From positions 992,001 to 1,056,000 of the forward strand of contig JAGMWG010000008.1 of NCBI GenBank assembly GCA_020744225.1: 64,000 nt of DNA, read 5' to 3'. The notes below the pieces were generated by a model, which ran no database searches, was not told where the DNA came from, and saw nothing but the letters and a program-made list of their open reading frames with translations. The stretch is from Paraphoma chrysanthemicola (Eukaryota > Ascomycota > Dothideomycetes > Pleosporales > Phaeosphaeriaceae). Each line of letters begins with the position of its first letter. The first letter of the stretch is position 1. Of this stretch, positions 10,285 to 22,389 are shown in pieces. The position numbers and the translations under genes were made by a program.

Positions 10285-13082
10285 ATGAGGCGCGTCACAC
10301 TTCTCGCGTCCCTGCTCCTGACTGGCTGCAGTGCCATTTCCGAATCCGCCAAAAGTGAGTCTCCCTGAGCACGTCCAGCAACGAAAAGCTAACCACTTCA
10401 GATTGTACGGCTTCAAATTCTGCGCCACCGGCTTCACTGACATGGACAGATAATTCAACATCAGTTGCAGTCTCGTCATCGAGATCATCTTTGCAGGATG
10501 GGCTCAGGGCACAGTCGGCGCCGTCGCCCATCATCGTGACTCTGTCCAACTCACAATCTGCCTCATCGTCCTCGCCATCGCTGGGCTCAAGCTCATCGCC
10601 TGCATCTTCAGTCTCAGTGTCCTCCACAAGCTCGCGGTTATCGACAGCTTCTTCGCAATCCTCATCTGGAAGCAGTTTAGGGGTTTCTTCCAGCACCCCT
10701 AGGACAACATCATCCCCAACATCAGCGACTCGGATAACATCACGACCTTCGCTGAATCTGATGACGCTGACAAGATCCTTCAACAAGGACAACCAAACTC
10801 GCTTGATAACACCTTCGTCGTCAAAAGCTAATGCTGCAAACGTTACCACACCTTGCACCGGGTGTGTCCTTCAAGCGTACAACCCGATAACGACCTTCTA
10901 TGATGCTGATGATGACACAAATCCGTGGACAAGCGTCGTTGTCACAGAAACGATTCTGACAGAGTTCATCACCTATCTCGATGGTACAACTATAGACACC
11001 ATCGTAACCGAGCGGAAGACGGTCAACCAGACTAAAACTGTAGTCATAACGGACGATGACCAGACCATCACACACAGCACACCCGTTTTTTGGATCCAGC
11101 CTACCCCAGGTGTCACCCTGACTGTTGATGCCGGTCCGACATATGTCATCTATCAAAATCTGTGGGGCGGTCTCGACCAAACCGTCAGCACGTATTTTTC
11201 TTTCATCCAAGAGACATATATTACCTGCGCTGCTGCACCAACCAGCTTAAAGAACTGGGCGCCCGCCCGCACCGAAGACTGGTCGTATTTCATCCAGACA
11301 CATACGCAAGAGCTACCAAAAGCGTCAGTCACGAACGTACCCATACCTTTACCGTCTCAAATTGTGCAATATCTTCAAGGAAACCTTGCCATTCGCTCCC
11401 AATTCCAAGGCTCCAACATTGCAACATGTACTACGCGTCCTTCCAATGGTATCATTGGTACCAAGCCGCCAAGTACCATGCCTCTGGGGACACTGAAGCC
11501 GCAACCGACTCCTGAAGCGCCTGAGTACCCTGGCAGTCAAACTAAAACTGACGCGACGCAGCCAGTGTTCACTACGGCACCACCACCGCCTGTCTTTTCC
11601 AGGACTACGGGAACATTTCTGTCGACTACGTACGCATCGACAGTTACACATGTCACGCGTCAGGGATGCCTTAGGTGTCAGGACACGTACAAACCACAAC
11701 CTACCCCAGGTGACCCGAGGGTATCGAACAACGACATCAATGCCCCGCAGCCCACCCCCGATCCGAACATTCTTCAGCCCCCTGACAAGCCCAATGATCC
11801 GAGCAAACCAGACGACCGACCAAATGATCAGCGTCCCCCAGTGATCACAATAGGCGACAACACATACACTGTCCGCCCAATTCAGCCAACGCCAGCTCCT
11901 GACAGGCCCGCAGAGCAGAATCAGCCGCCCCCGGTAGTTGTCATAGGTACACAGACACTTACGCAAGGCCAGTCAACTAACATCAACGGTGTCCCTGTGG
12001 TTATTCCAACTGATGGCGGCGGAACACGTATAGTTGTAGGTGGCACTACCGTTGCGGTCAACAACTACCCTACCGTTGCTCCTGTCCTTACTGTTGGTCA
12101 AAATACGATCACAGCAAATCCGCAAGGTCAATTCGTGGTTGGGTCTCAAACTTTGCAACCGGGCGGACCAGCCATAACGGTGGACGGAAGTACCTTAAGC
12201 CTTGGGCCAAGTGGTACTATTGCCATCGTCAACGGAGTTACCCAAACCCTCGCGAATGTTCCAATCGTCACGGGCGCGCCAGCCATCACCGTTGGTGGAC
12301 GCGTCGTATCAGCTACTGTTGTTGGAGGCACCAGTCAATTCGTCCTGGGTGACAAGACGCTGGCTCCGGGAGGAGTCATCACAGTGGACGGCACCACATA
12401 TAGCATGCCACTTGATGGTCGGGGTACAGCAATTGTGGTCAACGGCGTGACCTCGACGTTACAGCCTGGCCAGTCAGCATTGACATTGGGCAAGCAAGGC
12501 ATCAGTGCAACAGTCAAGGACGGGACGACAGCGTATGTCTTTGGACCAGGTCAGACACTGACACCGGGCGGCGTTGTCACCATTTCCGGCACTACATTTA
12601 GCATGCCCGCCTCTGCATCCGGATCCGTCGTCGTAATCAACGGCGTCGCTTCAACAATCGGTAAAGGTCCCGTAACTGCCGCAGCCTTGACAATTAACGG
12701 GAAAACGTACACACCGAATGTACGCGACGGAACGACCGAATACGTACTTGCGCCCGGCACAACGCTGAGACCGGGTGAAGCCATTACTATATCTGGTACA
12801 ACATATTCGCTCGACAAGCAAGGCACCGCACTAGTGGTAAATGGTCAGACAAGCACCATTCCAAAAATACCAGCGAGTAATAGCGCGAGCACGACGAGTA
12901 GCGCCCGGAGTTCGACCAGTGCCCGCGACGTCGGCAATTTCATCTGGAGTGGCTTAGGCGGCGGTGGAGGTGGAAGCAGTTCTAGCAGAGGAGGCGGAGC
13001 ATCTGTTCATCTAGGCGGTCTTGACAAATGGGTGGAGAGTTTGGTGGTTGGGCTTGCGGGCTGGACTTTGGCATTGCTCTAA
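10285..13082 (+). CDS. Secreted repeat-containing cell-surface protein, GPI-like tail
   Basis: Exons 10285-10354 and 10402-13082 (47-base intron with GCTAACC branch) give 916 residues. Exon 1 encodes a signal peptide (MRRVTLLASLLLTGCSAIS). Residues ~25-110 are Ser/Thr-rich. A middle region (~120-400) carries scattered Cys, including CTGC and CLRC. A Pro-rich linker follows with repeated QPTP. From ~530 to 845 there are five imperfect repeats of ~60-65 residues. Each has a strand like ITVGxxxI, a turn such as LxPGG, then ITVDGTTYS, ending VVNGVTSTL. The C-terminus is Ser/Gly-rich and closes with a hydrophobic stretch (VVGLAGWTLALL), as in GPI-anchored wall proteins. The architecture suggests an adhesin or wall structural protein. 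I recognise no named family. Confidence 0.85.
11926..12870 (+). repeat. Five coding tandem repeats of ~190 bases
   Basis: Degenerate in-frame repeats inside the surface protein. Recurrent codon blocks encode GTTYS/GTTFS/GSTLS, followed 10-15 residues later by VVNGV or IVNGV. The units differ at DNA level, so they are old rather than freshly expanded. Confidence 0.75.
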
Positions 13083-13978
13083 TGAGCGACTTTTCGCTTG
13101 AGGATTTTAATGATTGCATGAGCGCGGCGTTTTCTGGCATAAGTCCTGTTGGGCTTGGATTGGGCTCGGAAATGGAAATGGAAACGGAGGACTTTGCAAG
13201 GATTTCGACTTTCTGGGAGCCGATCAGGCGCACCAAATTGCGAACGAAGTGTGAATCGCGATAGGTGTTGTAATGATAGTCAACTCACGCGTGAAGCACT
13301 GAATCTGGACTGTCAATACCTCATGCAAGAGAGACGAACTTGAAGAAGCCTCATCCAGAAATTGCCCAAAATGGTAATTGCGCGCACGCTGTCGATTACA
13401 GCGTACAAGAAGAGTTACAAGATTTCAAGTTGAGTTTGGACTGCCCGCTGTGACCAGTTGAGTTAGCTGAGTCTCCACACAAAGCTATCACCAGAACGGC
13501 ACCGGATTCAACGGAAGAGCAGCAAACATGCCTCATCGAGCAATGCGTGAGTAAGTCGATGCTGGAAGGGGAATAGATGGACACGACTCTCGACGAACGT
13601 GGTCATACTGACAGCGCTGGAACAGCCTGGTTATGTGTTCGCCATGGAGTTGCAAGCTTGGAGAAGGATTCTGATCGCAATCCTCCACCATTTCCTCGAT
13701 TATGCATGAGTTCACAACAATCGCATGCAACAAAGCTCGCGCCACGCAAGCAACCCACCGCGACCCGCACGGCCCGATACGTCACAAAAGATGGATCTCG
13801 CCTGCCAACTCAGCTCTCCCAAGCCACATGAAGCTATGTCAATGTTATGACGTAGGGACAACAAGCCACCCCTCTTCTCAAAACCCCGCTCCAGCGACCA
13901 CACAACATACCATTAACACCAATTTGAATCGAAATCAATTGAAATTGTTATTCTAAAGCTCAATTCTCGATACCGACA
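13083..13978. other. Intergenic
   Basis: No gene recognised. Short frames at 13577-13956 lack support. The A/C-rich stretch at 13895-13978 probably forms the 5' leader of the next gene. Confidence 0.5.
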
Positions 13979-14556
13979 ATGGACAAGATAAAGGAGAAGC
14001 TTCATATCGGTAGCAGCCGTCGCAAGAGCCAGCCTGAGAATGATGCGAGCCTGGGATCGTCAACCACGACGGGACATGGGGTCGGAACTATTGAAGGTAT
14101 GTACCATGTCGCTTTAGCTTCTCATCTTCTATCACCACGAACAAGTCCAATCATACTCCCAACCATTCCCTCCATCTCTGCACCACTCCCATCTAAACCC
14201 CCAAACCTCCCCTCCCTTCCCCATGCCCTCACCAAACCTGAACTAATCTCACCCACCCAGAAAATCGCGACTCCATCGACTCGGAACTCGCCTCGATGCC
14301 TCCACACGAGCGCGTCGCATACCTCCAGGAATTCGAGCATAGCGACAAGCACGACGAGCCCAAGAAAGGCGGCCTGATCGAGAAGCTGATTGCGCGCGGA
14401 AACAAGCGCACAGAGGAACAGCTTGAGCGCGAAGCCAGGGAGCGCGAGGACAGGGACAAGGCGCAGAGAGAGGCGACGCACGCGGCGGTCGGACCGGGCG
14501 CGGGCGCGAGTGCGCATAGTGCTGCGGGACCGACGACGGATACGACTATTCGTTGA
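13979..14556 (+). CDS. Small hydrophilic conserved-looking protein
   Basis: Two exons, 13979-14096 and 14261-14556, joined across a 164-base intron (GTATGT donor, C-rich tract, CCCAG). They give 137 residues starting MDKIKEKLHIGSSRRKS. The centre reads SELASMPPHERVAYLQEFEHSDKH in two short blocks and is followed by a charged helix rich in Lys, Arg and Glu (~residues 80-110). The tail is Gly/Ala-rich. There is no signal peptide, membrane helix or Cys. It looks like a soluble, partly disordered cytoplasmic protein. I do not recognise a characterised family; conservation is my impression from its composition and clean intron. Confidence 0.8.
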
Positions 14557-15659
14557 GGATTAGGATGGGGTGGGAAGGGTGCATGATGACTAGGGTATAC
14601 ATGCCTACCTTAACTTACTCAAGAACTTACTCAATGCCTGAGCACTCCCCGGAAACCATTGCTGACTTCCACGTGAAAAGTTCAAAATCATTTCATCCTT
14701 TCCCATCCATATCATAAAACCCTCTCAGCTTCAACTTATACCACACTACTACGACCTATTCATCGCCATTGAAACTTTTCAAACCTGGCACGTTTCTCTC
14801 TCCCCGTCCTCGTTATTCTCCCCATCTAGTAAAGAAACTATTTCAAATCGAAACTACATATCCTCCTGAACTCCCTCTTTTGTCTTCCCTTGTCATTCTC
14901 AAAAGTTTCTGTTAAAATATAGTCCACTGCAACCCCTGGATTTGCCGCGCATTCTCAAATCCAGCAATATACATCTCCCTATCCTCTCGGTGCTAAAATC
15001 TCCAGAGAAACGAAACCATGCATGTACATGCACATCCAACATTCCACTTATGCCCAAAAAAAAACGAGTCCTCGCCGTTCACTGGCCATGCAACCAGCAC
15101 ACCTTCACAAAACACGCAATTCACAATTCCATAGCCATTCAAACAAAAGCACATCACAAGTGTGAAAAATTTGATGGTAAAAATTAATCTCATTATCAAC
15201 ACGTCCGAGCAAAAGCATGCCTATGCTTGGAATTAATGGTATGTATATGTCTCTCTCTTTCTCGCTTCCTCCGTCTCGGATCGTTTCGTTTGGTTGGGGG
15301 GTATCGCAGATTAAGTTTCTCTATAACGCCATGACAACACTTTTCGTGCTGGAAAGCACTTACACACACACGCACATACATACACATGGATATATCCCAT
15401 GCTCGTACTAACACTAATTCCGTTGTATTGTTGTTTTTCCGTGACGGGGCGGCTCTGGCGACGTTGCTTGGACATCGCTTTAGTAACCAGTCTTTTCCTC
15501 GTCATCGGAGGGTCCTCGATCAGGCGTCCTGTCGGGGTGATATGGCATTGCAACGTCCGGTGGCGGCACGTGACGACTGGCATTGGGAGTGCTCCTCCAT
15601 GGCTTGTAGAACAAGACTCCTTGGTTGTGGCGAACAACGTTGCCGACTTTCACATCCCA
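14557..15659. other. Intergenic between convergent genes, with CA microsatellite
   Basis: AT- and C-rich 3' flank. A short CA-rich simple repeat (~15359-15390, acacacacgcacata type) lies in the 3' region of the bHLH gene. No gene seen. Confidence 0.5.
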
Positions 15660-17006
15660 TCATCCACCTGCAAGCTGCCGGAAGGCAATGTTCTCCTCAA
15701 TAAGCTTTTCCAGGAAATTGGCCGCCTCGGTCAGAACACTACTCTTGCTCAGGCCGCCGTTGCGTATTTCTGGTACTAGATCGTGCAGCTCATCGAATCC
15801 GCGTTTGATGAGATTGCGTCGCTTCTGTTCCGAGAGGATGTGGTTGCTACGCTTTTGCTCTTCCGTCAGGTTCTCGCGCTGTGCCTTTTGTGCGGCCGAG
15901 CTCCGCTTCTTCTTGCTGTTCTCCTCGACCACAGAGACCTTGCGGGCCTTGGCGTGCCGCGCACGCTTCTGCAAACTGCTTTTGCCGTTTGAGCTCTTCC
16001 TTCGCTTCTTGCTGGGCCGGTCGTCTTCGTCCTCGTCAGAAGTGGCGTCCTCTGACTGCTCGTCATCGCTGGCACTCTCAAGCAGCGCAGATGAAGGTTG
16101 CCCGTTGGGGCTGATGATGGCCTCGTCAACGCTGGTCCGCGTCACGGGCTGAGCGTGGCGCAAGTCGCGCAACAAGCGCTGGGTGACTTGCTCCGTGCTC
16201 TCGGTTGAGAAGCCAGCGGGGTTGTTGAAAGTGTCGTCTGTGCCAAACGTGTATGATCGCTTGAGGCTCGGCCCGCGCAGGGTGGCTCCAAATTCAGATT
16301 GATGTCGCAGCCGAGCATCACTCGATGCCCACTGCGCGGCCAGCTGCGCATCGATGGTGCCTTCCTCGCCGTACTTTGGCAGGAGTGCCGCCAGCTGCTC
16401 GTTGATCAAGCCATGTGGCGTGAGGACAAATGGCTTGCCGGTCTGGTCGAAGATGGGGGGGCTGGTCGTGGGTGGGGCTTGACTGGAAGAGGGCAGGCCC
16501 TGGAAGCTGTGGGAGCGGTGGTTGTTGTTGTAAGTGTTTTGCGAGTTGTTGAAGAGTGTCTCTGCAGCCTGCAGATCGTCGTGGGTGTTTCCGTAGTGGT
16601 TGGGGTGCAGCGGCTGCTGGGCGAAGGTGTTGTCGTTGAAGAAGTTGGTGTGGAGATGCGACTGGTCTGGTATGGTGGTGGAGACGCCGTGGACGGTGGC
16701 GGGCGTGACAAAGGTGGACCAGTCGCTGAAGCCGTCGATGGTGTCCTTTGTGTCGGCGGCCGGGGCAAAGGCGTGCGGGTCGGACAGGTGGAAGGGGTCG
16801 GTGTTGGTGAAGAAATCGGCAATGGACTGGCTCTCGAGGTCAGTCAGCAGCGACTGGCTGGCATCGTAGGCGGCGGGGTCCGGGTCGAGAAAGCCGCCAT
16901 TGAAGGTGTCTGGGGTGCAGTGTCAGTGAAATGGTAGTGGAATGGAATGGAGTGGAATGGCTCGCGGCGACATACAGCCAAATGGCGATGGGTCCTTGTC
17001 GCCCAT
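15660..17006 (-). CDS. bHLH transcription factor
   Basis: Exons 17006-16976 and 16909-15660, joined across a 66-base intron (GTATGT...CCCAG), encode 426 residues starting MGDKDPSPFGYTFNGGF. The first 180 residues are Asn/Thr/Pro-rich, as in an activation region. An acidic run and a KKRRK cluster follow around 300-320. The bHLH lies at the extreme C-terminus (~360-420): NHILSEQKRRNLIKRGF carries the His, Glu and paired Arg that contact an E-box (class B, CACGTG-type specificity). Helix 2 starts LSKSSVLTEA, and the protein ends soon after with FRQLAGG. The helix resembles Ino4/Max-type partners, which usually act as dimers; a partner is not visible here. A 1.9 kb upstream region suggests complex control. 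Confidence 0.9.
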
Positions 17007-18937
17007 GCCGGTTCGTGGGAGCCCTCTGGCCGTGGCACCCGCGTGCAGTGAAAGGGCCGCCAGCTTGACTGCGTGCGCGGTGAACTTGGGACGGGGTGGT
17101 GGTGAGTGCTGACGAGATGCTGCTGCTGCAAGCGGCCGCTAGTGCTCGACTGCACAGCAACGGCAGGGCCTAGACGACGGCGGCGTGCAGGCACCGATAG
17201 CTGCGAGGGGCGGCGGTGGCTCGAGACGTGCGTTGTTGAGGGCTGTCGCGCGCAATGACGTGAAGCAGAACCGCAGAACAGCTGGGCGGGCGCGGGCAGG
17301 TGGTTGCGGGCAGGTGGGGACGGCGCAGGCTGATAAGCAGCAGCATGCCCAGCAGCACGCGGCCGTGTGGACTCTGGGGCGTTCTACTCTTGCGTAGTGG
17401 CGTGCGGGCGGTGGAGCAGCATGGTGGTGTTGCGCGCGCATTCTTCGCCTGGCTGCGAGGATTCCGACCTTCACATGCTCAGCAAGAACTCAGCGCTGCG
17501 CCGGCCCAGCCGACACGTGCCGAACGGTCGCTTGTTCTTGCCCCTGCCAGTCGGACATCTTGGCTCCCGCACGCCCCCATAATTTTCCCCAGACCGCCGC
17601 CCATCTGCGATTCACGACCCTCGTCTGGACATGTCACTCCGATGGGCACAGGCAGCGTCCCTGCTGCGTCCCTGCGTAGGGCCACGACGGCGCTGCACGC
17701 ATAAGAAGCCAGTGTCTTTAGCAGATTGCCCCCGTCTCCAGCTGCCCTCGCCGACCCGCCTCCTCCTTTTCCTCTGCGTTGCGCCCTGCAAAACGGGCAG
17801 TACCCCCGCGACGACTGCAGATCAGTCGGCAGCCTGCCAACACCCTCGGCATCGCGCCTTGCGCTCCTTTGGCCTAGCTGCGCGACACGCGACCCGATGC
17901 GTCACCAGGCACACCCTCTCGTTGGCTAGTCTCCATGTAGCGCCCGTTCCGCGTGCTCAAGCCTGCTGCTGCCGCTGTCCGAGGCGTGTCACTGCGCTTA
18001 CTCGATGCTGTGCAGTAATGTTTCACTTTTACCACGCAGAAGTGTCTGGACTTGCATGTCTTCCGCTCGTTCCCCCCGACAGTCCTCCAATCGGCACCCT
18101 GTCCTCTGCAGGAACAGCATGAGATTTGCGTCCAGGACTGATACTTGCCGTTTTGTTCCGTATAAACTTTGCTCTCATACACCCCAAACCCTACACAGGA
18201 TCGTCATGTCCACCGGGAGTCAGCCACGGCTGTCACATCTCCTCAAGCGGTAAGCAACACGGCTGTTTCGAGGACTGACTATGTGGGTGTGCATCACCAA
18301 CACGCCATGCTATTACCGTCCTCTCTACAAGATTCCACACTAGTGAACGTTGGCACTTTCCGTCCCGGTCCGGCACCGGTTGCTTGACGCCCTTCGGCTT
18401 GGTCCTGCAGTAGAAGCCCACGCTGGAGTGAGAGAGCTTGACGATGCTGGCTATTGTGATAGCACCTAGCTGTTTCAATATTTGTTAATGCAGCGAATGA
18501 GTCTGCCGAGCTGGTCCCGGAGACCTGGTACTGTTCTATGGCTGTGGGCATCGACAAACAGACGGACGTACGGTCCATCTTTCACGGAGTTTTACGGCGC
18601 CCCAGCTCCGGAAGCAAAATGAGTCTGTCTTTGCTTCGTCAGTCGTCCGGATTGATTGCTTCCGGACTGGTGGTTCTCGGACTTTCACAACGTGCTCCCA
18701 CATTTTTAGCATTCTAGCGCTTTGTGGCTCAGAGACACTGCCATATGAAGCTACAATGTCGCAGTGTGCTCCTTTTACTATGTCAGGCATCTGACTATAA
18801 GCTGAATGTCCCCACAGGACAGAAGATGCATCTCTGACTAGGCTGAGCACCTTGCATCTGCCCCACCCAGCTCACTTCGCAACAAAGGTAAATCATACTC
18901 AAGATACAGAGCAGGCTCTCTTGTCAAAATCAGCAAG
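17007..18937. other. Long GC-rich upstream region of the bHLH gene
   Basis: 1.9 kb between divergent genes. It is very GC-rich at 17000-17900 and more balanced beyond. Many overlapping frames exist on both strands because stop codons are rare in GC-rich DNA, but none has a domain or plausible introns. I call no gene. Confidence 0.45.
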
Positions 18938-20290
18938 ATGTTCTTCAGTAAGAAAATGGTTGCCGAATCAAACACTTCATTCGCGCCCTCGCCCAACGAG
19001 TCTGTCATTGACAAGCTCACTCACGAGGTTGCACTACTGCGCATTCAGCGGGAGGAATTTCAAGTGCTATATGACTCCAACCGACAGACATTGGAACACC
19101 TGAACGAGGATCTTGACATCAAACATAAAGAATGTAATCAGCTCCGCAATTGTAATCACATGCTCAACCGTGAGCTGCAAAAAGCGGAGACCTTTGCCAA
19201 GGAGGTTGTCAGTGATCTACAGTCATCCCTTCGAACGCTTGAAGTCAAGCTTGAGCAGGCTGAAACTGAGCGGGACGATGCCACTGCCAAGTTTGACCAG
19301 CTCCGTACTACAGCTTGGCATCAACTTCACGTCAACGATGAGACAATCGACAAACGCAAAGACTTGATAAAGGCTCTAGAGGCTGACAAGTACGAGGCTC
19401 AGCAGCAGCGTGACCGAGCCGTCACCGAGCTCGAGGCGCTCAAAGACGAATACAAAAAGGCCAGTGGCTTGCAGGTCCAACTGAATAGGCTTCGAGAAGA
19501 TTGTGATTTTACCAAAGAGCGCAATCGTGTGCTCAAGCGTAGTCTCCGCGCGTCCGAGAAGGAGATTGTTAACCTTGAGGCGCAGCTCCAAGCTCAGAGC
19601 AATGCGGGCGATACAAGCTCCCCTGCATGCGATCGTATTGAAGGACGCCTTGTCGACGCTCAAGTGCAAATTACTGAGCTTCAACCTATCATTCGTCAAA
19701 AGCATACTCAAGCGCCCATCCATGATGCCGGGACGAGCGATCTGCATGCATGCCTTGATGTCCTCCAGGCAGCACATGATCAGCATTTTCATGACAAGGT
19801 GATTCTAGAGAACCAACTGACGGCCCTTCACCGGGAAAATGAGAACCTTGCCGCCACAATAGCCAATGCCGACGCAATTGCCGCCAAAACCAATAACATG
19901 GCAAATGCAATCATGCAGCAACTTCGTATCCTTTCAATAGCCACCGCCAAGAAAAAGGCACAGCGCCAGGCCCAGGTTGCCGGAATGCATACTCATCGAA
20001 TTGAAGCCGAGCAACGTTTCAGCGCTCAATTCCGAGCCAAAACGAGCACGATCGGTGATCTCGAATTAAAGCTGAAGCGATTAGAGTTGGACTCGCTCAA
20101 TACAGTCTCTTCCTGCGAAGCCCAAATAGCTGGGCTGAAGAATCAGCTTCATCGTCTGGTGCTCGATCGGGATGGCGAAACTGCCAAAGCTGACGCCTGG
20201 CAGGAACAGGCAAATAAGCAAAGGATTGAGGCTGGCAAGCGTATTGCTGCACTTGAAGCTCACATCGTGCAGCTCACAGCATGCGAGTAG
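18938..20290 (+). CDS. Coiled-coil protein, intronless (left of HET gene)
   Basis: 450 residues from MFFSKKMVAESN, with no intron. Apart from ~35 N-terminal residues, almost the whole chain is heptad-patterned and rich in Glu, Gln, Leu, Lys and Arg (for example TLEVKLEQAETERDD and LRASEKEIVNLEAQL). It is broken by a short Ser/Gly stretch near residue 230. It has no signal peptide, membrane helix or catalytic motif. A rod-like scaffold or tether is likely. Many coiled-coil families look alike, so function cannot be assigned. It is the left neighbour of the HET gene, and a protein of the same style lies on the other side in the same orientation. Confidence 0.8.
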   Translation: MFFSKKMVAESNTSFAPSPNESVIDKLTHEVALLRIQREEFQVLYDSNRQTLEHLNEDLDIKHKECNQLRNCNHMLNRELQKAETFAKEVVSDLQSSLRTLEVKLEQAETERDDATAKFDQLRTTAWHQLHVNDETIDKRKDLIKALEADKYEAQQQRDRAVTELEALKDEYKKASGLQVQLNRLREDCDFTKERNRVLKRSLRASEKEIVNLEAQLQAQSNAGDTSSPACDRIEGRLVDAQVQITELQPIIRQKHTQAPIHDAGTSDLHACLDVLQAAHDQHFHDKVILENQLTALHRENENLAATIANADAIAAKTNNMANAIMQQLRILSIATAKKKAQRQAQVAGMHTHRIEAEQRFSAQFRAKTSTIGDLELKLKRLELDSLNTVSSCEAQIAGLKNQLHRLVLDRDGETAKADAWQEQANKQRIEAGKRIAALEAHIVQLTACE

Positions 20291-20566
20291 GTACATATTC
20301 CAACGGTTCTCTCTGGTGAGCCTCCTGTCATTTACTAGCCATTGTTCCTGCATGATAATTGGACTTGGCATTTGTACGCTGCTGCTTTCCCTGAAGATTA
20401 TAGTAGTCACAGAATCAGTGTTAGTAGACTTATTATTCTCGATTTTGATGAGATTATCCATCGCTGAACGGCGTGGACGCCGAGACAGCCATCACGACCG
20501 TAGAATTTGACAAGTATTAATGAGCCCGAGGGCATGGAGCGGCACAATGTCGAGTAGAAAGCAAGA

Positions 20567-22389
20567 CTAGAAAATTACAAACTGCTTGCTGCCTATGTTG
20601 CCTTGTCGTACAGCTGTGATAGCTTCGCCATACATCAATCCTAGAACATAACATTCTCCAATAAAGATGAAATGCTCAGCCTCCTGGCGCAGCACTACCG
20701 GTACATCACAGCCGAATAGTACGCAAATCAAGTCCCCTTCGTCTGTATGATCAGGAACAATTCCACAGTAGCCATTCTCCCCAATGAAGACTTTGCGGCC
20801 ATTGAGCATCTGAGCGATTCTAATATCTATTGCGAAATTCTCGGCTTCTTCCTCGCTCAGTGTATCCTCGCGGTACGATCGCATCACCATTTCTTTCCAC
20901 TCTGGGCTTGCTCCAGTGAATGGCAGAGAGTATTCTTTCGCTAAAACCTCGGAGTAATTGAAGCCATCATCTTCGGTATTGGCTGCAACCACCGACCGGA
21001 CGAAAGGGTCCAACACGTTCTGGAGATCTACTTCGTATTTCATGCTGATTTGGATTTTAAGCTTCCATTCAACGTTGGCGAACCAGTCCTTGATCCACTG
21101 GCTGTCGACACAGTTAGTAGGTTGATCGCCAAGCACAGACACTTTACTGCTCAGTATCCCCTCCACTGTGATGCTCCTCATGCCTCTGGAAAACTCAATG
21201 ACAGGCTTTTGTCCCGCTGAAGATCTGAAGCTGTTCGTTCGCCAACCCTCCGGAACAAGGCCAATAGAATTTGTGAGAAGACTGAATCGTGACCAAGGCT
21301 CTGTCCAGTCGGGGACCCAGGATCGCTCAAAACGCTCAGGTCTCTGACAAGCGCATGATACATTCAAAGAATCCGTCCCAATAATGACGGATTTGACCAC
21401 GCTAGCATACACATCTTCAATTGTTGCCTCATAGTCGACAACGAGCTCTTCAAAGGCAAGTCCCCGATCACACGCAACCACGGAAGAAGGACGACCTTGA
21501 TCCTCATCAAGTTTCGAGCGAACAAGGCCAAGCAATGAATAAACCTTGTCCCTGGGGTCGGATGCGAGACGGTCGCGAAAAGTCCATAGCAAAGTCAAGA
21601 ATGAGCACTCGCGGTCATCCTTGATACGGTCTTTGACCTCAGCAAGACACATGTATTGTTTGACACCGCTGAGCAGAGAGAATTCCTCTTCCACCGGAAG
21701 CAAGTCTGAAGATTTTTGGAAGATTGCCCACGCAGCATCTCTGAGCTCTCTCTCTCAGTAACGCCTTTGTGTCCTCCCAAGAACAAGAAAAGCGGCTTGG
21801 ACTCGGCCAAGACAAACTCCTGAATCATCCACATTCGATGAAACCAGGCTTTCGAAAAGAACTGAAGCAATTCGTGCCGCATGTCTGGAGATATTCTAGG
21901 TGTTGAGTCTCCCGCTGAAGTCTTGCTCAGTTGATGAAGAACATCGTAGACGGACTTATAAGCGTCTCGGTCGCTGGTGTTGAGGTAAATACAGACAATT
22001 CCTTTCTGATAGATGTCGCGCATCCGCGATACTTGATGCGCTCGTTCCTTCTCATCTTGCTGGTTGATGCACACGGCGTCTGCCCACAGGTGCTGTGCCT
22101 GGAAATGGCTGTGGTGTGGTACATCTACGCGGAGTTTGAGGATATCATGTACGTGCGTCGTGAGCGCAGCAACTAGATTCTCAGTTGCGTGGAAATTATG
22201 GTTGTTTACCACGATTCGTGACGTCTTCTTCGGGTCGCCCCAGACATACGAAAAAGCCCAGAATGGTGGAGCGGCACTCAACGAAAACGTCTCTAGGCTA
22301 AAATGTAAAATGTTGTCTCTGCTTGGAAGTCTTCGAAGCAGGCGAATTTCATCAGTATTGGGATTTAGAGCCTTGTATCGTAGCGGCAT
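20567..22389 (-). pseudogene. HET-domain (heterokaryon incompatibility) protein, frameshifted in a CT repeat
   Basis: HET proteins trigger cell death when incompatible fungal individuals fuse. The ATG at 22389 gives MPLRYKALNPNTDEIRLL. The N-terminal ~200 residues carry the HET domain blocks: FWAFSYVWGDPKKTSRI, then LWADAVCINQQDEKERA with RDIYQKG, then WFHRMWMIQEF. The C-terminal part has DPRDKVYSLLGL, SWVPDW and the closing GDLICVLFGCDVPVVLR and YVLGLMYGEA seen in many fungal HET proteins. These halves lie in two frames. The span is 1823 bases, two over a multiple of three. The shift falls at a GA/CT run (21746-21756); removing one dinucleotide restores ERELRDAAW and a ~606-residue protein. 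It is either a slippage null allele or an assembly error. Confidence 0.85.
21746..21756. repeat. CT dinucleotide run at the HET frame break
   Basis: A run of alternating C and T of about five and a half units inside the HET coding region. It reads GAGAGAGAGAG on the coding strand. Change by one unit moves the gene between open and closed frames. Confidence 0.85.

Noticed and set aside
10295..10858. 187-codon minus-strand frame rich in acidic residues
   Set aside because: Antisense to the Ser/Thr-rich start of the surface protein; the acidic runs mirror Ser codons.
17185..18122. Several overlapping frames over 100 codons
   Set aside because: Stop codons are scarce in this GC-rich stretch, and several frames are open at once. 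None has a protein-like composition.
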